In this document: positions 1 through 8,850 of the stretch, one piece after another
Position numbering within the stretch: position 1 is the stretch's first letter
Layout of the letters: each line of letters opens with the position of its first letter
The notes under the pieces: model-generated
Database searches by the model: none
Seen by the model: only the letters and a program-made list of their open reading frames with translations
What the model was told of the DNA's origin: nothing
Program-made: the position numbers and the translations under genes
Source of the DNA: Candidatus Cardinium sp. cBcalN2
GTDB lineage: Bacteria; Bacteroidota; Bacteroidia; Cytophagales; Amoebophilaceae
Length of the DNA: 25,489 nucleotides
Assembly (NCBI RefSeq): GCF_022810445.1
Contig: NZ_JAACGD010000120.1
Coordinates: 1 to 25,489, forward strand
Direction: 5' to 3'

Positions 1-119
1 ATATCAACTACTACAAATAACTAAAAGATTATAAAAAAATATAAAAATGCTTGTTTAAATTATTTTTATTGTTTATTATAAATTTGTGATTCATTTATTT
101 CTATTTAATATCGGTTTGC
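1..119. other. A+T-rich leader upstream of the first ankyrin gene
   Basis: No gene is visible here. The stretch is almost entirely A and T and leads into the ankyrin lipoprotein gene. The only recognisable element is a TAnnTTTG-type -7 box at 79-86, listed separately. Confidence 0.5.
79..86 (+). promoter_or_regulatory. Bacteroidota-type -7 box (TAAATTTG)
   Basis: TAAATTTG fits the Bacteroidota -7 consensus TAnnTTTG and lies 33 bases before the ankyrin gene start. The 13-mer holding it (75-87, ATTATAAATTTGT) recurs upstream of the second ankyrin gene at 19142-19154. A TTG at 51-53 could be the -33 element, but the spacing is longer than usual. The match is short and A+T-rich, so chance is possible. 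Confidence 0.3.
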
Positions 120-1712
120 ATGCAACATAATAAATTCTTCACTAGCCATTCCAACTTAGTAGTAATAGGCTTTGTAATGCTTTTGCTATGCACTGCTGGC
201 TGTAACCAAATAACTGTTAAACATGATGTTAAGCAATCTGTTGAATCAAAGTCTGAAACTAACCAATTTAGTCAATCTTTTTCTGGCACTGATCCTGAGA
301 AAATTTATGCCAGGTATATTCAACATCTTAATGAGTGTAGCATCCAGAAATTTGAATGTATAGTTGAATGTGAAATTCATATAATGCTTTCACAAAGCGA
401 AGAGCAACAACAAGCTGCTAGCTCTTTATCCAATATATTGGTACATTTACTAAGCTCACTAACACCATTGAAAGAAAACTTTACTACCATACCTGAGGAT
501 CCGTCTGGCCAAACACTTAGTAAAATAGCAATTTTATTAAACAAGCTTTCAAGTCATGCCCAAACACTTCAATCAGATTCATTAAAAAAATTCAAATCGC
601 TTACGCATGATCATATCATTTCAACAGTTGCTTTTAAGAAGGCCTTATCATTAGCAGTCGAACGCGCTCCCATAAACGTAGTCAATACAGTACTATCAAG
701 TATATGCCAAATATATCAATCAGACCTTTCCCAAATACGCCAAATTATTTGTAGGCCTTTAGAAGAAGGCAATTATAGTTTGCTTTATAAAGCACTATTA
801 CGTCCTAGATCTAATTCAATAGCAATGATACTTTGCTTGGTACGTCATCTAGTTGATATAGAGCCTTGGCTTAATGATGATACTTCTTTGCTTTCGCATA
901 TAAAGCTTCTGCCTCTGGATATAAAAAGTTGTTTTTTAGACCAACAAGTTGAATATGCTCCTGGTAAATATCATACGGCCCTACATTTTGCCATTGAAAA
1001 CGCTAACTATCAACAAGTTCAATGCCTACTAGAGCTTGGAGCTGATCCAAACATAAAAGATAGTTCAGGAAAAACCGCTTTACATTTGGCTTTCGGAAGA
1101 AATGAACCTGTTATAGTTGGATACTTACTGAAGTATGGTGCTAGCCTATGTCTAAAAAATAGCCAAGGAGTAACTATTTTTTCTATGGATCAGATGTTTA
1201 ATAAAGCTTTAAACTTATGCGAACGTCTATGCCGTTCGAGAAGATTAGCCTCTAAGCGTCAGAGGCGAGCAATAACTGATTTAAGGGATATGTTACTTGG
1301 ATTTAAAACTTTATGGAAATCAGTTACCTTTCGTAACCAATATAATTTGTTACGTACTCAATACCGAAATCTAGTTCTAGGCGCCTACAAATCTTTTCAC
1401 CAAAACTTTCCCTACGGACAGAATTTAGAACACCATTATACATGCCAGAAAATTACGAATTGGTTAATTTTGTGTAATAATATACTAGACCTTGATAGCC
1501 AACTAATGTTTGATGATGTAAGAATATCTCTTAGTCCAAAAAGTGATGATAGCCATGATAGCTATGATAGTCAACTAACCTGTGATAGCGGAGTGACGCA
1601 TGCCAGCAGTGGTATCGGTCATCCCCTCTACTGTAAGCCTTTATCCAGTACGCCTAATAATTATAACGAGCAATGCGCAAAGCCTCTATGCTTTTCAATA
1701 AGCTCTTTTTAG
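120..1712 (+). CDS. Predicted ankyrin-repeat lipoprotein
   Basis: A 530-residue protein. Residues 1-28 form a signal peptide: a short polar start, a hydrophobic run (VVIGFVMLLL), then a cysteine at C28 in the context TAGC, close to a lipobox. It is therefore probably a membrane-anchored lipoprotein. Two clear ankyrin repeats lie at about residues 282-347, each with the TALH core and the LLxxGA turn. The rest is helical and matches nothing I recognise. Near the C-terminus, nucleotides 1548-1574 hold three 9-base units encoding DSH-DSY-DSQ. Ankyrin proteins are common candidate host-interaction proteins in Amoebophilaceae, but the partner cannot be inferred. Although on the plus strand, its coding sequence is richer in C than G, unlike the plus-strand genes to its right. 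The ATG at 120 places the signal peptide correctly. Confidence 0.8.
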   Translation: MQHNKFFTSHSNLVVIGFVMLLLCTAGCNQITVKHDVKQSVESKSETNQFSQSFSGTDPEKIYARYIQHLNECSIQKFECIVECEIHIMLSQSEEQQQAASSLSNILVHLLSSLTPLKENFTTIPEDPSGQTLSKIAILLNKLSSHAQTLQSDSLKKFKSLTHDHIISTVAFKKALSLAVERAPINVVNTVLSSICQIYQSDLSQIRQIICRPLEEGNYSLLYKALLRPRSNSIAMILCLVRHLVDIEPWLNDDTSLLSHIKLLPLDIKSCFLDQQVEYAPGKYHTALHFAIENANYQQVQCLLELGADPNIKDSSGKTALHLAFGRNEPVIVGYLLKYGASLCLKNSQGVTIFSMDQMFNKALNLCERLCRSRRLASKRQRRAITDLRDMLLGFKTLWKSVTFRNQYNLLRTQYRNLVLGAYKSFHQNFPYGQNLEHHYTCQKITNWLILCNNILDLDSQLMFDDVRISLSPKSDDSHDSYDSQLTCDSGVTHASSGIGHPLYCKPLSSTPNNYNEQCAKPLCFSISSF

Positions 1713-2132
1713 ATAAACTGGGCCAAATAGATAAGACTTATCAACTACACATAAGTAAGCTTTCCACAAAAATCTATCCATTTATTTACATTTATCTACA
1801 TTACCAATTACCTTAGTAAGGTAGATAACTTAAAAATGATTAAGTGAACATGTAAAATGATGATACAAACAAAGTTATTAAGAATATAGTTACATACTTT
1901 TTATTAACAATTTTTCTTCTTACTCTATAGCTAAAAGGTCAATCTACTAGAGAGTAAAAAATTGATGAAACGGTATATTTAAGCAAAAACTACATTACTT
2001 TTACAAGTATTTTACATATAATTAGCTTTTAATCAACTATATTCAGGTCATATAAAGTTGATGATTGAAGAAAATAAATACCCATTTCTGATCCCAATCG
2101 GTTGGTGGATAAGTCCAATCTACTAACTACGA

Positions 2133-2141
2133 TTATTCACA
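2133..2141 (+). promoter_or_regulatory. DnaA box (TTATTCACA)
   Basis: A full match to the relaxed consensus TTATNCACA, in the orientation opposite to the exact box at 2240-2248. A further one-mismatch box lies close by at 2104-2112. Confidence 0.4.
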
Positions 2142-2239
2142 ATCTTATTTTAGAAATTATACTTTTACACAAATCCACAGCTTAATAAGAATAAATTTTT
2201 TGATTTATATCAAATTACTTATAATAACTCTTAGATAAG

Positions 2240-2248
2240 TGTGGATAA
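2240..2248 (-). promoter_or_regulatory. Exact DnaA box (TTATCCACA on minus strand)
   Basis: The plus strand reads TGTGGATAA, the exact complement of the high-affinity DnaA 9-mer. It sits 70 bases before the recG start, at the right end of the box cluster. Confidence 0.5.
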
Positions 2249-2317
2249 GTAACCTTGCTGCTGAGCTTGCTCAGTCTAATCATAAAACGTTTATCCTACC
2301 TTGAACCTTTCTTAATT

Positions 2318-4405
2318 ATGGATAATTTTTTTTCCAGAGATATAACACTCCTTGCAGGATTAGATAAAGGACAATTACTTAAGGATGAACTGGGTATACA
2401 CACTTATGAAGATCTTTTGAAGCATTATCCATTTCGGTATGAAGATCGAAGTACCCAATCTACTATTGCATCATTAACCCCTACCCCTGCAAGTGTACAA
2501 TTACAAGGTTACATTAGAAAACTGCAAAAACTCGATAAGGGAAAAAAAAGATTGGTAGCACTATTTGAAGATAATACAGGACAGTTAAACCTTATATGGT
2601 TTCATAGTATTTCCTGGATTATGAAGAAAATAAAGGCTAATGTACTTTACTATGTTTGGGGTAAGCCCATTTTTTTACCAAATGGCCAAAAACAAATTAT
2701 TCATCCGGAAATAAATTCGGTAATCGATAAATCATATAAAACAAGCAACTTGTTGCCTTTATATCATAGCACAGAAAAGCTAAAAATAAATCAACTGGGT
2801 AATAAAAAAATTGCTTTTTTACAAAAAAAGTTGTTAATTCAACTCAATGGAGTTATAGAAGAAACTTTACCAGGTTATCTATTGACACGTTATCGACTTC
2901 CATCTTCAGTAGAAGCTTTTATACATATCCATTTCCCTACTAACCAAACCCTATTAAAACAAGCTCAAAGGAGACTTAAGTTTGAGGAGTTGTTTTTTAT
3001 TCAGTTAAAATTGCTTAAAGTAAGGCAGGTACGTTCAGAAAAAGAAAAAGGTAAAATCTTTAATGATTTATCATTATTCAACCTATTTTATCATAACCAT
3101 TTACCTTTTAGCTTGACCAATGGTCAAAAGGAGACTATCAGAGCAATATATCGGGATTTAAGTTCTGGCAAGCAGATGAATAGGCTTCTACAAGGTGATG
3201 TAGGAAGTGGTAAAACAATTGTTGCTTTTCTTGCCATGCTCATGGCAATAGGTAATGGGGCACAAGTGGCGATTATGGCTCCTACTGAAATTTTGGCCAA
3301 GCAGCATTTTGAACGTTTTTATCTTTTTAGCCAGCAGTTGAACCTGCATATTGCTTTACTTACAGGGAGTACTAAAAAGAAAGAAAGAGAACATATTTTA
3401 TATCGACTTAAAGTAGGCATACTACACATTATAGTGGGCACACATGCCTTGCTAAGCGATGACGTTTCGTTTCATGAGTTAGGTTTTTTTGTAATAGATG
3501 AACAGCACCGTTTTGGTGTCGCACAGCGTGCTGGTCTTTTAAAGAAAAATCAAATTTATGCACCCCACATACTCATTATGACCGCTACTCCTATTCCAAG
3601 AACTTTAGCTATGACTTTTTATGGTGACTTGGATCTTTCTACTATTTATGAATTACCATCAGGTAGACAACCTGTTAAGACACAACACTTTTATGAAAAC
3701 TTTCGCTTAAAAGTCTTTCAATTTATAAGAGAACAACTTTTATTGGGTAGACAAATATATATTGTCTATCCCCTTATTGAAGCCTCTGCTTCATTGGATT
3801 ATAATAATCTAATGGCTGGTTATGAATCTATTACTAGGGCTTTTCCGGATATTCCTATTGGAATGATACATGGCAAAATGGATAGCGTAGCTAAGGATAT
3901 AGAGATGAAGCGTTTTGAAAAAAATGAAACGCGTATTCTAGTTACTACAACGGTTATAGAAGTAGGTGTTAATATACCTAACGCAACAGTGATGGTTATA
4001 GAAAGTGCGGAGCGATTTGGATTATCTCAATTGCACCAGTTGCGTGGAAGGGTGGGCCGTGGTAGTGAACAATCCTATTGTATTTTAATGACCGATTATC
4101 GTTTAAACAAAACAAGTAAGGAAAGAATCGAAACCATGGTTAAAACAAGTAATGGGTTTGAAATAGCGGAGTTGGATCTTAAACTCCGTGGTCCAGGGGA
4201 TCTAATGGGATTGCAGCAAAGTGGTGCCTTAAATTTAAAAATAGCTGATCTGTCAAAAGATGCTGCTATTTTAGAAGTAGCGCGTGATGTAGCTAAGGCG
4301 ATCATTGAACAAGATCCGGATTTTCAGCATCCCGTTAACTTGCCAATTTATAGAGAATATACTAGATTACTTGCTGTAGCTGGATATTGGAATAAAATAG
4401 GATAA
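2318..4405 (+). CDS. recG: ATP-dependent DNA helicase RecG
   Basis: RecG is a superfamily 2 DNA translocase that remodels stalled forks and Holliday junctions. The product is 695 residues when started at ATG 2318, essentially the usual RecG length. An in-frame TTG at 2255 would add 21 residues but is less likely. The N-terminal wedge/OB region spans roughly residues 40-190. The helicase core has Walker A (GDVGSGKT, residues 293-300, K299), the DEQH box (D394-H397), a TATPIPRT motif shortly after it, and the C-terminal motif with LHQLRGRVGRG. The C-terminal KLRGPGDLMGLQQSG block is typical of RecG. The gene lies directly downstream of the candidate replication origin. All motifs look intact. 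Confidence 0.97.
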   Translation: MDNFFSRDITLLAGLDKGQLLKDELGIHTYEDLLKHYPFRYEDRSTQSTIASLTPTPASVQLQGYIRKLQKLDKGKKRLVALFEDNTGQLNLIWFHSISWIMKKIKANVLYYVWGKPIFLPNGQKQIIHPEINSVIDKSYKTSNLLPLYHSTEKLKINQLGNKKIAFLQKKLLIQLNGVIEETLPGYLLTRYRLPSSVEAFIHIHFPTNQTLLKQAQRRLKFEELFFIQLKLLKVRQVRSEKEKGKIFNDLSLFNLFYHNHLPFSLTNGQKETIRAIYRDLSSGKQMNRLLQGDVGSGKTIVAFLAMLMAIGNGAQVAIMAPTEILAKQHFERFYLFSQQLNLHIALLTGSTKKKEREHILYRLKVGILHIIVGTHALLSDDVSFHELGFFVIDEQHRFGVAQRAGLLKKNQIYAPHILIMTATPIPRTLAMTFYGDLDLSTIYELPSGRQPVKTQHFYENFRLKVFQFIREQLLLGRQIYIVYPLIEASASLDYNNLMAGYESITRAFPDIPIGMIHGKMDSVAKDIEMKRFEKNETRILVTTTVIEVGVNIPNATVMVIESAERFGLSQLHQLRGRVGRGSEQSYCILMTDYRLNKTSKERIETMVKTSNGFEIAELDLKLRGPGDLMGLQQSGALNLKIADLSKDAAILEVARDVAKAIIEQDPDFQHPVNLPIYREYTRLLAVAGYWNKIG

Positions 4406-4485
4406 AGATAGCGTAAAGAACCTTTTTTAATTTTTTTGTTTGGTCTTTTCATAGACGCTCAATCAATACTTATAAACAGTTCGCT

Positions 4486-5991
4486 ATGTCACTGTACAAA
4501 AGTTTTGTAGAAAAATTTAGCCACATTCGCTTGCTCCATCAAGTGGAGGCGCTTTTGTCATGGGATCAACAAACTTATATGCCTGCTGGTGCAATTGATA
4601 TTCGTGCTAAACAACTTGCTTACATGGCTAGCCTAGCACATACAGAAGCAACTAGTAGTATGTATCGTGATACATTAGCCGAAATGATCGATATCGATAC
4701 GGAAACAGTTAAATTGCAAGGGTTATCCTTAATGCAACAATCCAACCTTAGGCAATGGTGTAGAGATTTTAAAAAAAACAACAAACTACCTCAAGATTTT
4801 ATTAAGGCCTACTATGCCACTACTACCACTGCAACAGAAATATGGAAAAAAGCTCGACAAGCTGCCAATTTTTCTTTATTTAGCCCCTGGCTTGAGAAGA
4901 TTGTAACCCTTAATAAAGAAAAAGCCAATCTGTTAGGCTATCTAGATAGTCCTTATGATGCCCTTATCGACTTATATGAACCTGGTGTAAACACTTCTAC
5001 CTTATCCATGCTTTTTGCTGATTTGTCTGATTTTTTATCTTCTCTTGTAAGAAGAACTAATGGAAAAGATAGCCCTTATGAGAGCTATTTTAAGTATTCT
5101 TTTCCACAAGCAGCACAAATGGAGTTTGGTTATTTGCTCTTACAGGCGATGGGCTTTGGGGGTGAACATAGTAGGTTAGATTGCTCTGTTCATCCTTTTT
5201 GTTCTGGAATACATCCTTCTGATGTAAGATTAACCACTAGTTTTAATGGTGGTTTGTTGGCACATATTTTTGCTGTTTTACACGAAGGTGGCCATGGACT
5301 TTATGAGTTAGGACTTCCTAAAGGGGAATGGGCTACACCTGCTGGTCAGGCTGCCTCTATGGGATTACATGAAAGTCAATCCAGATGGTGGGAAGTGATG
5401 ATTGGCAAGTCTTTGCCTTTTTGGTCTTATATTTACCCTTTTTTTCAAAAACAATTTCCTCATTTTAAGTCACTACCACTTGCTAATTTTTACCGACATA
5501 TTAACCATGTACAAGCCTCGCCTATTCGTATTTATGCAGATGAAGTAACCTATTCGTTGCATATTATTCTTAGATTTGAAATAGAAAAACAGTTAATAGA
5601 AGGAACGATTCATGTAACAGATATTCCAGAGATTTGGAATGCCGCTATGCAAAAACTTTTAGGTATTACACCTAAAAATGACTCAGAAGGGTGTTTACAA
5701 GATATTCATTGGTCTTCAGGTTATTTTGGTTACTTTCCAACTTATGCATTAGGTAATATTTATGCAGCCCAATATTTTGCTGCCTTTGCTAAATCTTTTC
5801 CAGACTGGCAGGTGAAAGTAACTAATGGATCGTTTGCCTTTATAAATGACTGGTTGCGCCAAAAGATTCATCGATTTGGTAGAATGTATAATGCGCAAGA
5901 AAGTATGAAGCGTATTACCGGTTGTCCGATATCTATAGAACCTTATAAAGATTATCTTTCAAATAAGTATAAAGCACTTTCTGCTGCGTAG
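4486..5991 (+). CDS. M32 family metallocarboxypeptidase (carboxypeptidase Taq)
   Basis: A 501-residue zinc carboxypeptidase that removes C-terminal amino acids from peptides, expected in the cytoplasm. The family signature is clear: the zinc motif HEGGH (H266, E267, H270) and the downstream HESQSR block whose glutamate E296 is the third ligand. The N-terminal stretch with LLSWDQQTYMP and the length also fit M32. No signal peptide is seen. It probably helps digest peptides taken from the host or from protein turnover, which would suit a parasite living on host amino acids; that role is inference. It follows recG after 80 bases. No Shine-Dalgarno sequence precedes the ATG. Confidence 0.95.
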   Translation: MSLYKSFVEKFSHIRLLHQVEALLSWDQQTYMPAGAIDIRAKQLAYMASLAHTEATSSMYRDTLAEMIDIDTETVKLQGLSLMQQSNLRQWCRDFKKNNKLPQDFIKAYYATTTTATEIWKKARQAANFSLFSPWLEKIVTLNKEKANLLGYLDSPYDALIDLYEPGVNTSTLSMLFADLSDFLSSLVRRTNGKDSPYESYFKYSFPQAAQMEFGYLLLQAMGFGGEHSRLDCSVHPFCSGIHPSDVRLTTSFNGGLLAHIFAVLHEGGHGLYELGLPKGEWATPAGQAASMGLHESQSRWWEVMIGKSLPFWSYIYPFFQKQFPHFKSLPLANFYRHINHVQASPIRIYADEVTYSLHIILRFEIEKQLIEGTIHVTDIPEIWNAAMQKLLGITPKNDSEGCLQDIHWSSGYFGYFPTYALGNIYAAQYFAAFAKSFPDWQVKVTNGSFAFINDWLRQKIHRFGRMYNAQESMKRITGCPISIEPYKDYLSNKYKALSAA

Positions 5992-6107
5992 AACTAGTAG
6001 AGCTAAATGGGTATTCCATATATTTAGTGTAAATAATTTGCAGTCAGCCTATTGGGCATATAGGTCTAATTAAATCTAAATAAAAACGCTAAATGCACTA
6101 TAAATAA

Positions 6108-7193
6108 ATGTTTTATTTTAATATTGTTATTTATCTAACTATTTTTCTTTCTATTACTGGTTTTCATTGTGCTAGACTAAGTGAAGGCACTTTAACAGAT
6201 TCAAATTCAAATTTGAATCTAAAACAAGATAAGGGTAACCCCGTAATTGCTCTTTTGCATGGCTTAAACTCAAAAAGCTCCTGTTTTAATAGCCTAAAAG
6301 AAAATCTTGAACAGGCTTTTCCTGATGCGCTTGTTGTTGCTTTGACTAGTGTTGAAAACCATAATACTGTGGTGCTTTCCATAAAAGAACAAGCCAATAG
6401 CACCTTCAAGGAACTGCTAGAAAAAATACCTGATGTATGTAATAGGCCTATCCTACTAATAGGGCATAGTCAAGGTGGCCTTCGTGCTTATAAAATGTAT
6501 GATGCATACAATGATCTATTAAATGTAAAAGGAATCATTACCCTAGCTACGCCATGGGAAGGCGCTCCTGTTACTAATGCAGATCAAGCATTATTGTCAG
6601 AATATTGCCAAACTCCTTTTGTTTGGAGAGATATACAGAAGTTCTCCATGGACTATGAAAAAAATATTGATTTTATGAATACCACTTTGCAAAAGATAAT
6701 CAAAGATTACCAAAAAGTAAGTAAATGCAGTGGAATAATAGATTTAAAGCCACAGAGCAAATTTTTATGTGAAGTTGCAGAGAAGCTTCCTAAGCTATTA
6801 GTTCCTATTCTAGCTATAGGAGGGGCCCAAAGTGACTTTAGGGTTTTTCTAAGCAAAAAAAGCAACTATGATTTTAAAAATTTACGTAACGTATGGACCA
6901 TGTTTATAGTGGGTGAACCGTATAATAGAGCAAATAAAGCACATGATATGGTAGTGCCTCTTTACAGTCAGCATGCGGATAATATTGCACGAGAAAATAA
7001 AAATTTCGAACGATTTGTAGTACTAGATGCGCTTCATGATGAAGTTTTACTATTACCACCTGAGAAAAAATTCCACAATATACTTGAGCATCCTCGTGCA
7101 TTTGAAAAGATTAAGGAATTTGCTAAAAGAGTACTATCTCAACCATCCAATCAAAAAACGAATACACCACAAAGTATCGCAGAGGTTGCTTGA
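6108..7193 (+). CDS. Exported alpha/beta-hydrolase, lipase-like, possible lipoprotein
   Basis: A 361-residue protein. The N-terminus is a hydrophobic signal (about residues 2-20) ending at a cysteine in GFHC, so export and perhaps lipid attachment are likely, although the lipobox is not canonical. The hydrolase signatures are an oxyanion-type HGLNSKS near residue 50, the nucleophile elbow GHSQGG (S121) and the following TLATPWEGAP typical of lipases/PGAP1-like enzymes. Likely acid and histidine residues lie in AHDMVVPL (about residue 283) and ALHDEVLLLP (about residue 308). The substrate may be a lipid ester or a thioester. Such an enzyme outside the inner membrane could act on host or envelope lipids. 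Its stop lies 10 bases from the cysS stop on the other strand. Confidence 0.75.
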   Translation: MFYFNIVIYLTIFLSITGFHCARLSEGTLTDSNSNLNLKQDKGNPVIALLHGLNSKSSCFNSLKENLEQAFPDALVVALTSVENHNTVVLSIKEQANSTFKELLEKIPDVCNRPILLIGHSQGGLRAYKMYDAYNDLLNVKGIITLATPWEGAPVTNADQALLSEYCQTPFVWRDIQKFSMDYEKNIDFMNTTLQKIIKDYQKVSKCSGIIDLKPQSKFLCEVAEKLPKLLVPILAIGGAQSDFRVFLSKKSNYDFKNLRNVWTMFIVGEPYNRANKAHDMVVPLYSQHADNIARENKNFERFVVLDALHDEVLLLPPEKKFHNILEHPRAFEKIKEFAKRVLSQPSNQKTNTPQSIAEVA

Positions 7194-7203
7194 AAAAAGC
7201 ACT

Positions 7204-8691
7204 CTATTGATATTCCCAACGTATGCCATTTGGATGATCTTTTATAGCAATTCCTATTTTATGAAGCGTAGTACGTATAAAGTCAATTTGATTATACTGT
7301 TTTGCTGATTTAGCCTTTTGGTAAGTCATTAACACTATCTCTAGCATAGGATGAATAGAAGAGTTATGGTCTTCTTTGAACCCTAGTAGGTCTATAAGAA
7401 AAGTAGTATAAGTCTTGCGTAATGCATTCCATGCGGCTTTTGAGATAGCTGCGTAACTCAATGTCCCATTATGCCATCCATTTATTTTTTTTAGCAAATT
7501 AAATAAATTTGCTAAAACCTTTGCTGTATTGAAATCATCGTTTATAGCGCTATAGCAAGCAGCACAATCTGCATAAATGGCCTCATCTAACCTACCATTT
7601 GTATGAGTGTTTTCTACGGCTTCTTGGTCGAGCTGAGTCAATAGATACCAACCATTCATTAACCTGCGATAGCCTTGATAAGCTGCTTGTAAGCCCTCTA
7701 CTGTAATAGAAAGTGTGCTTCTGTAATGGGCCTGTAGCATAAAAAAGCGTAATACCATAGGGCTATAAGGCTGGTCTATGGCTGAGTGGCTTCCTGTAAA
7801 AAGCTCGTCTAGTGTAATAAAGTTACCCAATGATTTACCCATTTTCACTCCATTAATTGTAACTAAATTATTATGGATCCAATAGGTAGCCAAATCGGTG
7901 TTTAAGCTAGCTTGTGCTTGCGCTATTTCGCATTCATGGTGTGGAAAGCGCAAATCCATGCCGCCTCCGTGAATGTCAAACTGATTGCCTAAATATTTTG
8001 CAGACATAGCAGAGCATTCAATGTGCCATCCAGGAAAACCCTCCCCCCAGGGAGAAGCCCAACGCATAATATGCATCGGTGTTGCCTTTTTCCATAAGGC
8101 AAAATCTACGGGATCTCTTTTATCTGTTTGTTTGACTAATGAACGCATGCCTGACCGGGTTGCTTCTATCATTCTACCTGAAAGTTTGCCATAATGGTGC
8201 ATTTGATTGTATTTAGCTACATCAAAATAGACAGATCCATCGATTATATAGGCTAACCCATTTTGAATGATCTTTTCTATCATGGTAATTTGTTCGGGAA
8301 TGTGTCCGCTTGCACAAGGCTCAATGCTAGGAGGTAATAGATTAAGCTGTTCCATATTTTTTCGATAGTTATTGGTGTAGCGTTGCGCTACCTCCATAGG
8401 ACTTACCTCCTCTAGCTTGGCTTGTTGTGCTATTTTGTCCTTGCCTTCATCTAAATCTCTTTCCAGATGGCCTACATCAGTAATATTACGTACATAACGA
8501 ACTTTGTAATCTAAGTGTTGTAGATAGCGGAAGAGTATATCAAAGGTAATGGCAGCACGTGCATGACCCAGATGTGCTTTTCCATAAACGGTAGGACCAC
8601 ATAGATAGATACCCACAAAAGGCGGTCTAAGGGGTTTAAATAGTTCTTTTTGTCTGGTTAAACTATTGTAGATACATAATGGTTGCTGCAT
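7204..8691 (-). CDS. cysS: Cysteine--tRNA ligase
   Basis: Class I aminoacyl-tRNA synthetase that charges tRNA-Cys. Started at the ATG at 8691 it has 495 residues; an in-frame TTG at 8706 would add five residues with no family support. The N-terminal CGPTVYGKAHLGHARA holds the zinc cysteine C31 and the HIGH signature (HLGH, 40-43). A second zinc cysteine is in WHIEC (C226), followed by the HHECEIAQ block. The KMSKS loop reads KMGKS (283-287), a variant seen in other synthetases. The gene converges on the lipase-like gene and diverges from the protease gene. It appears intact. Confidence 0.97.
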   Translation of the reverse strand: MQQPLCIYNSLTRQKELFKPLRPPFVGIYLCGPTVYGKAHLGHARAAITFDILFRYLQHLDYKVRYVRNITDVGHLERDLDEGKDKIAQQAKLEEVSPMEVAQRYTNNYRKNMEQLNLLPPSIEPCASGHIPEQITMIEKIIQNGLAYIIDGSVYFDVAKYNQMHHYGKLSGRMIEATRSGMRSLVKQTDKRDPVDFALWKKATPMHIMRWASPWGEGFPGWHIECSAMSAKYLGNQFDIHGGGMDLRFPHHECEIAQAQASLNTDLATYWIHNNLVTINGVKMGKSLGNFITLDELFTGSHSAIDQPYSPMVLRFFMLQAHYRSTLSITVEGLQAAYQGYRRLMNGWYLLTQLDQEAVENTHTNGRLDEAIYADCAACYSAINDDFNTAKVLANLFNLLKKINGWHNGTLSYAAISKAAWNALRKTYTTFLIDLLGFKEDHNSSIHPMLEIVLMTYQKAKSAKQYNQIDFIRTTLHKIGIAIKDHPNGIRWEYQ

Positions 8692-8850
8692 ATTTGTATA
8701 GGTCAAAAATATTTTAGATTTTTGTTAGTGTACTTATATGTTCGTTTTTAGCATAATATGCACTTCTATAGCATTTTGTGCATAGAGTTTTAAGCTTTGG
8801 GCGAATTAAGCAGCAGCAAACAATTGTAAAATTACAAAAATAAAATCGCT
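8692..8850. promoter_or_regulatory. Divergent intergenic region between cysS and the HtrA gene
   Basis: It must hold the promoters of both divergent genes. A short inverted repeat, TTGTAA-AA-TTACAA, occupies 8824-8837, just ahead of the protease start, and a smaller palindrome GCATA-A-TATGC lies at 8751-8761. Either might be an operator or a 5' hairpin; nothing ties them to a named regulator. Confidence 0.3.

Larger units (their letters stand above)
1713..2317. other. Gene-free A+T-rich region with DnaA-box cluster; candidate oriC
   Basis: About 600 bases without a credible gene. DnaA-box-like 9-mers (consensus TTATNCACA) are clustered: an exact TTATCCACA in reverse orientation at 2240-2248; TTATTCACA at 2133-2141; one-mismatch forms at 1792-1800 (TTATCTACA), 2104-2112 (reverse of TTATCCACC) and 2163-2171 (TTTTACACA); weaker two-mismatch forms at 1760-1768, 1782-1790 and 2171-2179. 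The sequence between them is strongly A+T-rich, as an unwinding element would be. Hand counts give C>G to the left (181-840: G 96, C 131) and G>C to the right (3181-4080: G 187, C 151), the sign change expected at an origin. The genes to the right run mostly on the plus strand. No dnaA gene is in the window. Confidence 0.5.

Noticed and set aside
1548..1574. Possible CRISPR or satellite repeat
   Set aside because: Only three imperfect 9-base units, in frame within a gene; a small coding repeat, not an array.
2255..2317. TTG start adding 21 residues to RecG
   Set aside because: The extension has no family support, and the ATG at 2318 gives the usual RecG length. The extension also lies next to the DnaA-box cluster.
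4096..4305. Minus-strand frame inside recG
   Set aside because: It lies entirely within the conserved C-terminal helicase region of recG, which has intact motifs.
7027..7308. Plus-strand frame across the lipase and cysS ends
   Set aside because: It overlaps two well supported genes and shows no domain; a chance frame.
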